This document shows, piece by piece, positions 16,292-24,376 of a stretch of DNA of 33,361 nucleotides; the first letter of the stretch is position 1; every line of letters starts with the position of its first letter. This DNA comes from an archaeon RBG_16_50_20 (GTDB taxonomy: Archaea; Thermoproteota; Bathyarchaeia; 40CM-2-53-6). A program made the position numbers and the translations under genes. The notes under the pieces are model-generated. The model was not told the origin of the DNA. It searched no databases and worked only from the letters and a program-made list of their open reading frames with translations. The stretch lies in contig MEMY01000095.1 in assembly GCA_001768965.1 (NCBI GenBank), positions 1 to 33,361 of the forward strand, written 5' to 3'.

Positions 16292-18070
16292 TCAACCTGC
16301 CGCGGAAACGTAGTAAAATTCGCCAGAGCTTTTTTGCTCCTTGTCCAATTTGCTGTCCTGTTTGTTTATCCGCGGTCGCTTGGTATCTGGGTCCCTTCTG
16401 AATGTAACGCCCATGTCGGAGAGGAAGAGGTTCATTCCCTCGCGCAAAGGCAGCGGGTTGGATGCCTTTCCATCTCTGCTTCGGACGCCCTTGAAGACCA
16501 TGAGGCGGTCTGCGAGAAAATCCTGAGCGAGGATGTCATGCTCTACAACAAACGCAAACGCCTGTCGTGAGTCGACGAGATGCCGTAAAGCCTTCGCAAC
16601 GTTCAATCTTTCCTCAACATCCAAGAACGCACTTGGCTCGTCGAGCAAATACAGTTGCGCTTTTCGTCCAAGGGATGCAGCTATGGCGACACGCTGCAGT
16701 TCTCCGCCACTGAGCCCATCTATCTTTCGCTCGAGGAGCCTGTTAATGGAAAGAGGTCGTATGACCTCGTCGGTAAACAAAGATGAAGAGTAGTCGTCTG
16801 CAGCACTTGTAAGCAACTGTTCAACCGTGCCATCAAAGTCTGAGGAAATGTACTGCGGCTTGTAACTGACTTGAAGTTCGTTCTGGCTTGACTTCGTATA
16901 GAAATCGAGTAGCTCCTTTAAGAACGTCGTTTTTCCAATGCCGTTGGGGCCGATTATGCCAACGATCTCACCGGCATTCAGATGTCCAGCTTCAACTTCC
17001 AAGTGGAAGTTACCAACGATCTTGGTGATCTTCGGCCACTCGAGTTTAGCTTCCACCTCAAAGTCGATCTGCCTCGGCGGTCTGACATGAAAGCGGATGG
17101 GCTCATCTCTGAATCGCATGTTCTCATCGGGCAGAAACCCGATCAAATAGTCATTGATCCCACCCCTCGTCGGGTGCACATGTGACACGATTCCATAGGA
17201 CCCAGGCTGACCATAGACAAGGTAAACTTCATCGGAGAGGTAATCCAATACCGCCAAATCGTGCTCTGCCACAAGGACAGACTTGCCCTCGTCAACTAGC
17301 TTCCTGATGCTCCGTGCGGCTTGAACTCTCTGATACACATCCAAGTGACTCGATGGTTCATCGAACATGTACACGTCGGCATTCCTTGAAATCGCGGCCG
17401 CAATAGCAACTCTCTGAAGCTCTCCGCCGCTAAGCACCTTTGGCTCTCTGTCGAGGAGAGGTTCCAGCTCAAGCTCATGCACTAGTTCAGCTAGCTTTCC
17501 GCGCTCATCTGCCTTCTTCAGCAACTGACCCGTCTTTCCTTCGAGCAACGACCCAATCTTGTCAATATGCTGGGGCTTATGCACTACTTTCATCTTCTTG
17601 CCTGCGATCTGCTGGAAGTACTCGAAGAGGAGTGTTCCACGGTAACGTGAGAGCACTGTATCCCACTTGCTCTCAGTTTCGAGGGCTCCAAAATTGGGTG
17701 TAAGTTCCCCGGCCAAAATCCGTAAAGCCGTGCTCTTTCCTGTCCCATTTCTGCCGATGAGGCCTATGACCGTTCCAGGTTGTGGAACGGGCAATCGGAA
17801 GAGTTTGAATTCATTGACGCCGTAACTGTGAATGCACTCCCCATCCAGTTCCTGCGGCAGCTTCACGATGCTTATGGCATCAAAGGGGCATTTCTTGATG
17901 CAAATCCCACAACCTGTGCACAGGTCTTCATCGATTATCGGTTTCTTCTGTCCGGCAATGAATTTGATCGCGTACCTCCGGTTCAGAACTTCGGGGCAGA
18001 ACCGGTAACATGGAATGCCGCAATCATCAGGTTTGCAATGCTCCTTGTCCAGCGTAGCCACACGTAACAA
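16292..18070 (-). CDS. abce1: Ribosome-recycling ATPase ABCE1 / RNase L inhibitor homologue
   Basis: 592 residues with the full ABCE1 layout. The N-terminal Fe-S domain has CKPDDCGIPCYRFCP (12-26) and CTGCGICIKKCP (51-62). NBD1 has Walker A GRNGTGKS (106-113), signature LSGGELQRVAIAAAI and Walker B DEPSSHLDV. NBD2 has Walker A GPNGIGKT, a second LSGGELQRVAIAA signature and LLDEPSAFLDV. ABCE1 splits post-termination ribosomes with aRF1/aPelota and acts near initiation. The TTG start at 18070 has GAGGTG seven bases upstream. A micro-ORF with its own promoter lies 83 bases upstream on the same strand, so the two may share a transcript. The short lysine-rich C-terminal tail is usual. Confidence 0.97.
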   Translation of the reverse strand: MLRVATLDKEHCKPDDCGIPCYRFCPEVLNRRYAIKFIAGQKKPIIDEDLCTGCGICIKKCPFDAISIVKLPQELDGECIHSYGVNEFKLFRLPVPQPGTVIGLIGRNGTGKSTALRILAGELTPNFGALETESKWDTVLSRYRGTLLFEYFQQIAGKKMKVVHKPQHIDKIGSLLEGKTGQLLKKADERGKLAELVHELELEPLLDREPKVLSGGELQRVAIAAAISRNADVYMFDEPSSHLDVYQRVQAARSIRKLVDEGKSVLVAEHDLAVLDYLSDEVYLVYGQPGSYGIVSHVHPTRGGINDYLIGFLPDENMRFRDEPIRFHVRPPRQIDFEVEAKLEWPKITKIVGNFHLEVEAGHLNAGEIVGIIGPNGIGKTTFLKELLDFYTKSSQNELQVSYKPQYISSDFDGTVEQLLTSAADDYSSSLFTDEVIRPLSINRLLERKIDGLSGGELQRVAIAASLGRKAQLYLLDEPSAFLDVEERLNVAKALRHLVDSRQAFAFVVEHDILAQDFLADRLMVFKGVRSRDGKASNPLPLREGMNLFLSDMGVTFRRDPDTKRPRINKQDSKLDKEQKSSGEFYYVSAAG

Positions 18071-18153
18071 TCAGACACACCTCAATGAGAGAAAGAGATT
18101 GAAAGTTAGTTAGTGAATTGAGCAAAGAGATGAAAAACGGAGGCTGAACTTAG

Positions 18154-18255
18154 TCACCACTCCTCTTCTTCTCCCCAACCTTCGTCTTCGCCCCATTCAT
18201 CATCAGTCCAGTCGTCTTCTTCTCCGTCATTGTCCCAGTTTTCCTCTTCACTCAA
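18154..18255 (-). CDS. Acidic, tryptophan-rich micro-ORF (33 aa)
   Basis: Reading the minus strand from TTG at 18255 to TGA at 18154 gives 33 residues: 19 Asp/Glu, 5 Trp, no Lys or Arg. Segments include SEEENWDNDGEEDDW and DEWGEDEGWGEEEEW. The start has GGAG nine bases upstream (18265-18268). A TATA-like AAAAGGTTTAAACTC lies at 18301-18315, about 50 bases before the TTG, so promoter, Shine-Dalgarno and start are consistently spaced. The frame stays open upstream to a TGA at about 18345, but I see no other usable start with better signals. Tryptophans recur every 5-9 residues, giving a degenerate repeat. I recognise no family. Alternatives: a non-coding purine-rich leader of the ABCE1 transcript. 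Confidence 0.5.
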   Translation of the reverse strand: MSEEENWDNDGEEDDWTDDEWGEDEGWGEEEEW

Positions 18256-18300
18256 GAGAAGAATCTCCAAAACAGGAATCGCGTTACCCCCTAGATGTGA

Positions 18301-18315
18301 GAGTTTAAACCTTTT
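18301..18315 (-). promoter_or_regulatory. Archaeal promoter of the micro-ORF/ABCE1 transcript
   Basis: AAAAGGTTTAAACTC on the minus strand combines a purine-rich BRE-like part with a TTTAAA TATA element. Transcription would begin about 25 bases downstream, near 18282, giving a short leader that includes the GGAG Shine-Dalgarno at 18265-18268 before the TTG at 18255. The rest of the gap 18256-18382 shows no gene. Confidence 0.55.
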
Positions 18316-18382
18316 GGCTGAATTTGGAGCATTTCAGAATGTTCGTAAAGAGTCTGGACGATTCTAACCTGCCATACGGATG

Positions 18383-19342
18383 TTAAGCCGTTTTTCTGAC
18401 GAGGGCGACTATCTCGCCATTCGGCCTAGCTTTCGGCTTGGGTGCCCGGGTGTTTGATGTCGCCCAAGGCATACAGGGCGTATTGTGCACTGAGGAAATG
18501 CGACCGGTTTTGTCGATCGCTATGACACCCGCTTCACCTTTCAAGCGATTAGAAGCCAATCTGACTGCTCGTATGGCTGCCATTCTTGCCGTTAGGCCCA
18601 TTTCCATTTGGGAGCAGACTGCCTTCGATAGAGCCAGCTTGATGGCGACCTCTCCTAGGCCAGTCACTGTTGCTGCGCCAACCTGGTTGTCAGCGTAGAG
18701 GCCAGACCCTATTTGTGGACTGTCACCTATCCTGCCAGGTAGCTTCATAGTCGGTCCCCCTGTGGACGCAGCTGCCGCGAAATTTCCCTCCTTGTCCAAT
18801 GCCACAGCTCCAACAGTGTCAAACCTGAGGGTCTCTGGATGCCCCTCGATCAATTCCCGGTTCTTCCTGACCCAGCTGACTCGCTCGTCCGTTCCCCCTT
18901 TCTTGACTTTCATGAGCAATCTTCGCCGGTGCTGTGTTATGGGGTTGGCTTCGGGGAGTGAGAAGATCTTGGCGAGTTCTTCCGCTCTATCCCCAGCCAG
19001 CAGGACGTGATCGGTCTTCTCCATGACTATTCGCGCTAATCGAATCGGATTCCTGACTCTTCGGATCAACGCTACGGCGCCTGCTGACAGATCTCGACCA
19101 TCCATTATGCCAGCGTCCATTTCGATCGTCCCAGCCACGGTCAACGAGGAGCCTTTCCCTGCATTGAAAACCGGATTATCCTCCATTACCATGATGGAGG
19201 CCTCGACTGCATCTAACGCTGAGCCGCCGCGTCGGAGTATATCCACACCTTCGGACGCGGCTGCGGTAACACCCGCTAACCCTCGTGAGATCTCCTTCTT
19301 CCAAAATCCCGCGCCACCATGAACCACAATCTTGCCAAGCAA
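18383..19342 (-). CDS. Ntn-hydrolase asparaginase / isoaspartyl peptidase
   Basis: About 319 residues from the TTG at 19342, preceded by GAGGAG ten bases upstream; an in-frame TTG at 19369 lacks such a site. Motifs: IVVHGGAG at the N-terminus, LDAVEASIMVMEDNPVFNAGKGSSLT, the catalytic segment FDTVGAVALD (Thr at about residue 176 of this form), GNFAAAASTGGPTMKLPGRIGDSPQIGSGLYADN and TGLGE. The family matures by self-cleavage before the Thr nucleophile and hydrolyses L-asparagine and/or beta-aspartyl peptides from damaged proteins. Substrate preference cannot be read from the sequence. It is divergent from the tsaC/sua5 gene. Confidence 0.93.
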   Translation of the reverse strand: MLGKIVVHGGAGFWKKEISRGLAGVTAAASEGVDILRRGGSALDAVEASIMVMEDNPVFNAGKGSSLTVAGTIEMDAGIMDGRDLSAGAVALIRRVRNPIRLARIVMEKTDHVLLAGDRAEELAKIFSLPEANPITQHRRRLLMKVKKGGTDERVSWVRKNRELIEGHPETLRFDTVGAVALDKEGNFAAAASTGGPTMKLPGRIGDSPQIGSGLYADNQVGAATVTGLGEVAIKLALSKAVCSQMEMGLTARMAAIRAVRLASNRLKGEAGVIAIDKTGRISSVHNTPCMPWATSNTRAPKPKARPNGEIVALVRKTA

Positions 19343-19460
19343 ATCCTTCAGTCTCCTCAGATTCCCCAAAGTCTTGACGCGTTGAATTGGCTGCGAATGA
19401 GGGATGCGTGTCTAGCAAACCAGTCTTTAAGCAGTTTGCGCTTGAGGTAGTGAACCTTGT

Positions 19461-20090
19461 TTGGCGATTTCCTTGGTGCGCGTTGTCAAAGCCGATCTCG
19501 ACGGACTGAGTATCGCTGCGAACACCGTAGCGAAGGGCGGCATCATCTGCTATCCCACAGACACCGTCTACGGATTGGGATGTGATCCATTCAACCTATC
19601 TGCGGTCGAGAAGGCAATGATGGCGAAAGGCAGAGGTACAAAAGCGATGCCAGTCCTAGTTCATTGTATCGAGGACGCAGAACGACTCGTTTTCTTCTCG
19701 GAAGCAGCGAAAAGAATCGCTAAGAGGTTTTGGCCTGGCCCGCTCTCAATTGTACTTCCAGCCAGAGAAAGTGTCCCATCCATCCTCGCCCCCGAACGAA
19801 CAGTAGCGGTGCGTTCTCCGAATCATGCAATCTGTCATCAGCTCCTGGTTTTGTGTTCTGGAATGCTTGTTGGCACAAGCGCAAACAGGGCTGGAAGCCA
19901 ACCTGCCACATCCGCAGACGACGTCGTGGAGCAACTTGATGATTGTGTTGATGTTGTCTTGGATGGTGGAAAATCCCCGATGAGAGTCGCCTCGACCGTC
20001 ATCGATCTGACCAAGCAGCAGCTAGTAGTTCTGCGAGAAGGTCCAATTGGCAAAACAGAAATTCTCAGAACTCTCCGGAATTCTAGATAG
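19461..20090 (+). CDS. Threonylcarbamoyl-AMP synthase (YrdC/Sua5 family)
   Basis: 209 residues, essentially one YrdC domain: GGIICYPTDTVYGLGCDPFN, KGRGTKAMPVLVH, RFWPGPLSIVLPA, AVRSPNH and GTSANRAGSQPATSADDV. It makes threonylcarbamoyl-AMP from threonine, bicarbonate and ATP, the first step of t6A formation at tRNA position 37; KEOPS performs the transfer. The Sua5 C-terminal domain is absent, making it TsaC-like. The TTG start has GAGGT about 12 bases upstream, and CTTTAAG lies about 33 bases upstream as a possible TATA element. A KEOPS Cgi121-like gene lies nearby on the opposite strand, supporting the role. Confidence 0.93.
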   Translation: MAISLVRVVKADLDGLSIAANTVAKGGIICYPTDTVYGLGCDPFNLSAVEKAMMAKGRGTKAMPVLVHCIEDAERLVFFSEAAKRIAKRFWPGPLSIVLPARESVPSILAPERTVAVRSPNHAICHQLLVLCSGMLVGTSANRAGSQPATSADDVVEQLDDCVDVVLDGGKSPMRVASTVIDLTKQQLVVLREGPIGKTEILRTLRNSR

Positions 20091-20137
20091 CTATTATAGT
20101 ATCGAACCTACATCTCGCCATTCTCTGGTGTGTTCCT

Positions 20138-20665
20138 TTGCTGAATGACTTCAATCTCGTTGTCTCCACGAGTAGAGGCAACGAAAGGAACACGTGCAGC
20201 GAAATGTGGTACCTTCTCGGAGAAGTCGGCGACCGTGGTTCCACCATTGAAACCACTTCCGTTATCGGATTAGTCGTTGCCAAGACTAAGCTCGACCCCA
20301 TCAAAGCTATCCGGGATCTTAGGGCTCTACTCAAAGAAAGGCCTTGGGAATTCAAATACACTCTCAAGCTGGTCCCTGTCCAGAAAGTAGTCGAAGCCCG
20401 ATTGCCCGAAATCGAGCAGGCAGCCGTAGGACTTGCAGCTGGCATCGGAGACAAAGAGAAATTCAGAATCACAGTGGAGAAGCGTCATACAGATCTATCC
20501 AGTAAGACAATCATTGACACAGTTGCAAAGAGGATCGAAAGAACCGTTGACCTCGACACTCCAGACAGAATAGTTCTCGTGGAGGTCATTGGGGAACTTG
20601 CGGGAGTGGCTCTGATCAAACCGGAGGATGTTCTTTCCGTTGAGCGAGAGAAGCGTGTCAGTTAG
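20138..20665 (+). CDS. THUMP-domain protein (Tan1-like)
   Basis: 175 residues. The opening FNLVVSTSRGNERNTCSEMWYLLGEVGD is the typical start of THUMP proteins related to yeast Tan1. The C-terminal half, KFRITVEKRHTDLSSKTIIDTVAKRIERTVDLDTPDRIVLVEVIG followed by GVALIKPEDVLS, is the THUMP RNA-binding core. Tan1 helps the acetyltransferase place N4-acetylcytidine in tRNA; archaeal homologues probably do likewise, but the enzyme partner is not in this window. The TTG start is inferred; no ATG is available in frame. It follows the YrdC gene by 47 bases on the same strand and converges on Cgi121 with a 4-base gap. Confidence 0.88.
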   Translation: MLNDFNLVVSTSRGNERNTCSEMWYLLGEVGDRGSTIETTSVIGLVVAKTKLDPIKAIRDLRALLKERPWEFKYTLKLVPVQKVVEARLPEIEQAAVGLAAGIGDKEKFRITVEKRHTDLSSKTIIDTVAKRIERTVDLDTPDRIVLVEVIGELAGVALIKPEDVLSVEREKRVS

Positions 20666-20669
20666 AGTG

Positions 20670-21236
20670 CTATTTTCTTACTGTCAGCAATGCTGATCTC
20701 TCTGTAGCCAGACGCTCGATAGCCTTCGTCTTAGCCTCACCTGCTCTGAGCGTGGCTTTGAGTTCCATGTCACGAATTTCGAAAATCGATTGCACGTTTC
20801 GTATCCTATCTGGTGACCAGTTGTCGATGAGATCGTCATCGCTTTTCTGATTGAGAATCCGAGCAAGTGACTTTGTCGCGTGCAACAGTTCGTCTCTCGT
20901 GGTTCCTACTAGTATTCCCACGATTTTCTCAGTGCTGGAACTAATTCCGACGCGCTGTATCGCTTCGCCAATCTGCCTGCTAGCCGCAATGTAAAGCAGA
21001 ATTTCCATGCCGAGGCTTCGGGCGATTGGCTGTTTCGAATGAAAGGATTTCAAGGCGTTCAATACAGCCAGTAACATGTACCTTGAACCAGGCACTCGAC
21101 CCAAGTCAACGAGTTGAGCAGTGACGTCTGGGGACTTTTCTTGAATCGAGCGAAGGGTGGCGTCTACGTTGTCAGGTCTATTCTTGAATCCAGAAATCCA
21201 CACCTGGACGGGGAACTCGGTCAACTGAAAGAACAA
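20670..21236 (-). CDS. KEOPS complex subunit Cgi121-like protein
   Basis: 188 residues. The core segment IARSLGMEILLYIAASRQIGEAIQRVGI matches the conserved Cgi121/TPRKB region (helix-rich, with the RQI...A...GI pattern), and the N-terminal strands TEFPVQVWISGFKN fit as well. Cgi121 binds Bud32 and delivers the tRNA 3' end within KEOPS for t6A synthesis. The TTG start lies 3 bases after the phosphoribosyltransferase stop, so the two are cotranscribed. The C-terminal basic tail (RAGEAKTKAIERLATERS) is longer than I would expect. Other KEOPS subunits are not in the window. Confidence 0.82.
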   Translation of the reverse strand: MFFQLTEFPVQVWISGFKNRPDNVDATLRSIQEKSPDVTAQLVDLGRVPGSRYMLLAVLNALKSFHSKQPIARSLGMEILLYIAASRQIGEAIQRVGISSSTEKIVGILVGTTRDELLHATKSLARILNQKSDDDLIDNWSPDRIRNVQSIFEIRDMELKATLRAGEAKTKAIERLATERSALLTVRK

Positions 21237-21239
21237 GAA

Positions 21240-21836
21240 CTACGTTCCACCGTTCGCGAGCTGAAAGAGGAATTCAACAATCCCATCTGGAATGCTGCAT
21301 TTTTTCAATATCTCGCGAACGGAATTGAGGTCGCGTCCCGCTGATCGTGCCTCTTCGAGCAACAGCTTGGTAGCTTCCAGTCTCTCCCAAGGGAAGATGA
21401 TCCAGTCGCTCGTCGAGTCGGCGAAGAAATCTGGTTTGAAGGTACTGTGAGGCTTGTAATACACCGTAACTGTCTTGACGCCTGTCGTTCCGTTTTCCAG
21501 CATATGCTCTAGGGCGACCTTCAGGCTCTCCCCTGTGTCGGAAACGTCATCAACCACCAGAACTCTTTTGCCTCTGATGTCTTGAGAAAGAGGTTGAGTG
21601 ACCACCGGTTTCCGTGTTGTTTTTGCAAGCCCCACATAGAACTCTATTTTGATGTTTACTGTGTGCGTGTTTTCTAGTAGATCTGAGAGTATTCTTCCCG
21701 GCGCCCATCCTCCCCTTGACACTCCCACAATGAGGTCTGGTTTGAATCCTGAACGGCGGATTCTGATGGCAAGGTCAACCAGCATTTCATAGATCCTGTC
21801 CCAGCTTGGGGCGACGTACCTTCGCGAGTCGGACAT
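21240..21836 (-). CDS. Purine-type phosphoribosyltransferase (COG2236-like)
   Basis: About 198 residues from the ATG at 21836. An open frame continues 39 codons upstream, but a TATA-like CTTATAGT near 21874-21881 lies inside that extension, favouring the shorter form. The PRPP-binding motif RVLVVDDVSDTGES (91-104) is intact, and the N-terminal PDLIVGVSRGGWAPGRIL forms the pyrophosphate loop. The family includes xanthine/hypoxanthine-guanine salvage enzymes, and the base specificity cannot be read. It precedes the Cgi121 gene by 3 bases in the same transcript. Confidence 0.9.
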   Translation of the reverse strand: MSDSRRYVAPSWDRIYEMLVDLAIRIRRSGFKPDLIVGVSRGGWAPGRILSDLLENTHTVNIKIEFYVGLAKTTRKPVVTQPLSQDIRGKRVLVVDDVSDTGESLKVALEHMLENGTTGVKTVTVYYKPHSTFKPDFFADSTSDWIIFPWERLEATKLLLEEARSAGRDLNSVREILKKCSIPDGIVEFLFQLANGGT

Positions 21837-22014
21837 TCGAGCACCGTTTGTTACGGCAAGGGTTCCGCTTTCACTATAAGCGTTATTGCGGTCAGCGGAG
21901 ATGCATCTCCTCATCTGGCGTGAGGCGCCTCGGTGCAGGTCAATCCACGTCATACCGCTACAGAGACTTCTCTTCAGCAGCTTAACTACTCTTCGTCAAC
22001 TGAGCCGCGAAGGA

Positions 22015-23292
22015 CTAACTTGCAGAAATTGCGCCCGGAGATTTGCTTCTGAGAATGTTGATCAAATAGCCGGCGTTTAGAGCTGTGAAAACTGAGCCCG
22101 AAAGGAAATTCAACGCGAGTCTTGCGGGACCTATGACCTGAGACAATCCATTTTCGATCTGCCCATAGTCGAGATACACTGGCGACAGGAACCGAATAAG
22201 GAAGAAATTGTTCATTACGAGATATAACAGAGCAACACCCGCAGTCGCCAAGAACATTGGCTTACGCTTGCGATTCCACAAGGCGAAATCAACAGTAGAA
22301 AGGGCGAGCAAGTAAATCGCGTATTGCTCGGTTACTCGACTCTTGAAAACTAGAAATGAAAGGGTCACGACAAGTAGCGATTGTATGAGTCCGTAGTCTG
22401 AATCGAATCCGAATTTCCTATACGCAATCAAGGTGAAGATAATTACTGCGGGGATCCATAACACGCCAAGCAAGTCAGACACAAATGGGTCAAGCGTCGG
22501 AATGATTCCCTGGTAATTGAAGTAGAAGAACAGGTCCCACACGGACATTGATTCGCCAGATCTCGTAACCGTATAGCTTAGTGCGCTCGTGACAGTGGTA
22601 AGGGACCATCCCATTACGGCGAAAGTCGCGGCGGAAAATCCGATTGGTAACGCAATAGCTACCAGAAATGACTGCCAGTTCCGTCTACTTTTGAGGGATA
22701 GAGGGATGGCGTAAATGACGGGTATCGATTTAGCGAATGTGCCCAAACCGGCCCAGAATGCTCTTTTCAAGTGGCGAGTTGTCATAATGGAAATCATAAC
22801 GAACGCCATGGCAAGGGAGTCGAACATTCCCCAGATTCCCGACAGGATTATGGTGAATGGGCAGAGCATCCAGAAACGCAAGACCCAGACAGAAGTATTC
22901 AGGTTCCGCAAGCGCACATAGGAGTAGAGCAGGTAGCCAAGAGCCACATCGCCCAAAATAGTTGGCTGCTTGAGTAACAAGTAGTACAGGAACCTATCAT
23001 TCAAACCAATCGTCAAGTAGAGCATGTACAGCACACCGGTGATAAGGGGCCAGAATGGTAGGTACGCTATTGTCGCACTGTCTCGTAATGTGTAGAGGTT
23101 TGCAAAACTAAGGCCGGGTGCAGGTCCCAGAAATCCGTATGGGTTTCCACCATGTATCATCGCATAGCCCAGTCGCACCCAGAGCTCGAAATCGTACGGA
23201 TGCCCGGTCCAAAACGAGAAGACTTCTCTGATTGTCAAGCCTAAGAGCAATAGCAAGGTGGTTTGCTGCAGGCTCTTCTTAGTGAATTGCAA
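22015..23292 (-). CDS. Polytopic GT-C-type glycosyltransferase
   Basis: 425 residues with about ten hydrophobic segments. After the first segment, the loop SFWTGHPYDFELWVRLGYAMIHGGNPY carries an acidic residue as in GT-C enzymes that use polyprenyl-phosphate sugars (DUF2029/PIG-M-like). Further segments include LCPFTIILSGIWGMFDSLAMAFVMISI and a late KSRVTEQYAIYLLALS. It is likely to transfer a sugar outside the membrane; donor and acceptor are unknown. The TTG start at 23292 lies about 28 bases after the expected transcript start from a TATA element shared with the divergent operon. It stands as a single gene on the minus strand facing the sugar-related cassette. Confidence 0.8.
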   Translation of the reverse strand: MQFTKKSLQQTTLLLLLGLTIREVFSFWTGHPYDFELWVRLGYAMIHGGNPYGFLGPAPGLSFANLYTLRDSATIAYLPFWPLITGVLYMLYLTIGLNDRFLYYLLLKQPTILGDVALGYLLYSYVRLRNLNTSVWVLRFWMLCPFTIILSGIWGMFDSLAMAFVMISIMTTRHLKRAFWAGLGTFAKSIPVIYAIPLSLKSRRNWQSFLVAIALPIGFSAATFAVMGWSLTTVTSALSYTVTRSGESMSVWDLFFYFNYQGIIPTLDPFVSDLLGVLWIPAVIIFTLIAYRKFGFDSDYGLIQSLLVVTLSFLVFKSRVTEQYAIYLLALSTVDFALWNRKRKPMFLATAGVALLYLVMNNFFLIRFLSPVYLDYGQIENGLSQVIGPARLALNFLSGSVFTALNAGYLINILRSKSPGAISAS

Positions 23293-23326
23293 TTGAGGTC
23301 TACCTGTCAGTTGAATATGTCCATAC

Positions 23327-23354
23327 TTACTACGATTGTAGTAACTTTTTTATA
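23327..23354. promoter_or_regulatory. Divergent promoter with operator-like inverted repeat
   Basis: TTACTAC-GATT-GTAGTAA (23327-23344) is a perfect 7-bp inverted repeat directly next to CTTTTTTATATG (23345-23356). Read on the minus strand this A/T block is CATATAAAAAAG, a good TATA box for the glycosyltransferase at 23292; on the plus strand TTTTTTATATG, or the later ACATTATAAC at 23371-23380, can serve the operon at 23414. A repressor bound to the inverted repeat could control both directions. Confidence 0.55.
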
Positions 23355-23413
23355 TGTTCTCCTCAAACCCAACATTATAACCTGCGTCATACACACATGG
23401 GAAGGCTCTCCAG

Positions 23414-24376
23414 ATGCAAACAACAATTTTAACAAAAGATGCAGATTTAGCGGACATTCGAAGCAATCTGGAGAAAGTTTACGAAGTCTCTGCTTACTTG
23501 GACTTTCCTTTCAGCTTAGATGAAGTAGCCAACTACTTTCTCCCTAATCGAAATATCACCTCCGAAAAGTTACGATTCATGATTTCCAATGGGGATTTCG
23601 CTAATATCCCATTTCAGATCAAAGATGGCTACATTCTGACTCGTGCATCACAGTCGGAGACTCTGCGTTTTGAGAGAGAGCAGATCTCGGGTGAAAAACT
23701 GCAATCAGCGGCGCGGTTCGCTAGAATCCTTACCAAAATAGTTCCCTTCATTCGGACTGTAGCTGTGACCGGTAGTGTTGCGTATGGAAGTGCAGGGAGG
23801 TGGGATGATATCGATCTCTTTGTGGTCACCGAGGGAAAGAGGCTGTGGCTGTCGGTCCTGATGGCTTTGGTAATGGTAAGAGTCGAGAAACTGTTGGGAT
23901 TGGCTCCTTCTCATCTTCTTCCTTTCTGTTTGAGCTACGTTCATGATGAGCAAGGATTCGCAGAAGATGCTTCACGGAACCGAGTCAATCCACTCTTTGC
24001 TCGAGAACTCCTCAAGGCGAAGCCTGTTGCTGGTCCAGAGCAGTACCGACTCATTTTGCAGGAAAATGACTGGGTTGGAGAACTATATTCGGCCCCCTAT
24101 GCAGCTGCATTGAAGGCACTAGATCAGGGACCATTGAACGGAGTTCAACCAAGAGTTGACCAGCCGGGACTGTTTGCGTTATTCTTTGATTGGGCCGAAG
24201 GTATTGTGTATGTCTTTCTGAGTCGCTACCTCAAATTGCGGGCATACTTAACCAACTTGAAGCTCAAGTCACAGAGACAGAAGCTGCGGGTCTTTGAATC
24301 AAGAATTACTCCGAACTCATGCGTATACACATCCAACTTCTACAGATGGCTACATTCACTGTGGGGTGAAAGATAG
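23414..24376 (+). CDS. Polymerase-beta-superfamily nucleotidyltransferase with N-terminal winged helix
   Basis: 320 residues. Residues 20-80 look like a small helical/winged-helix domain (AYLDFPFSLDEVANYF...YILTR). The nucleotidyltransferase core has TGSVAYGS (119-126) and the metal-binding WDDIDLFVVTE (130-140; DxD at 132/134). A hydrophobic stretch LWLSVLMALVMVRVEKLLGL follows, and the C-terminal half has a second one, AEGIVYVFLSRYL. This architecture is known from uncharacterised bacterial and archaeal nucleotidyltransferases. A third catalytic Asp is not obvious to me. The TAG stop overlaps the GTG start of the radical SAM gene by one base, showing tight coupling. Substrate unknown. Confidence 0.82.
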   Translation: MQTTILTKDADLADIRSNLEKVYEVSAYLDFPFSLDEVANYFLPNRNITSEKLRFMISNGDFANIPFQIKDGYILTRASQSETLRFEREQISGEKLQSAARFARILTKIVPFIRTVAVTGSVAYGSAGRWDDIDLFVVTEGKRLWLSVLMALVMVRVEKLLGLAPSHLLPFCLSYVHDEQGFAEDASRNRVNPLFARELLKAKPVAGPEQYRLILQENDWVGELYSAPYAAALKALDQGPLNGVQPRVDQPGLFALFFDWAEGIVYVFLSRYLKLRAYLTNLKLKSQRQKLRVFESRITPNSCVYTSNFYRWLHSLWGER

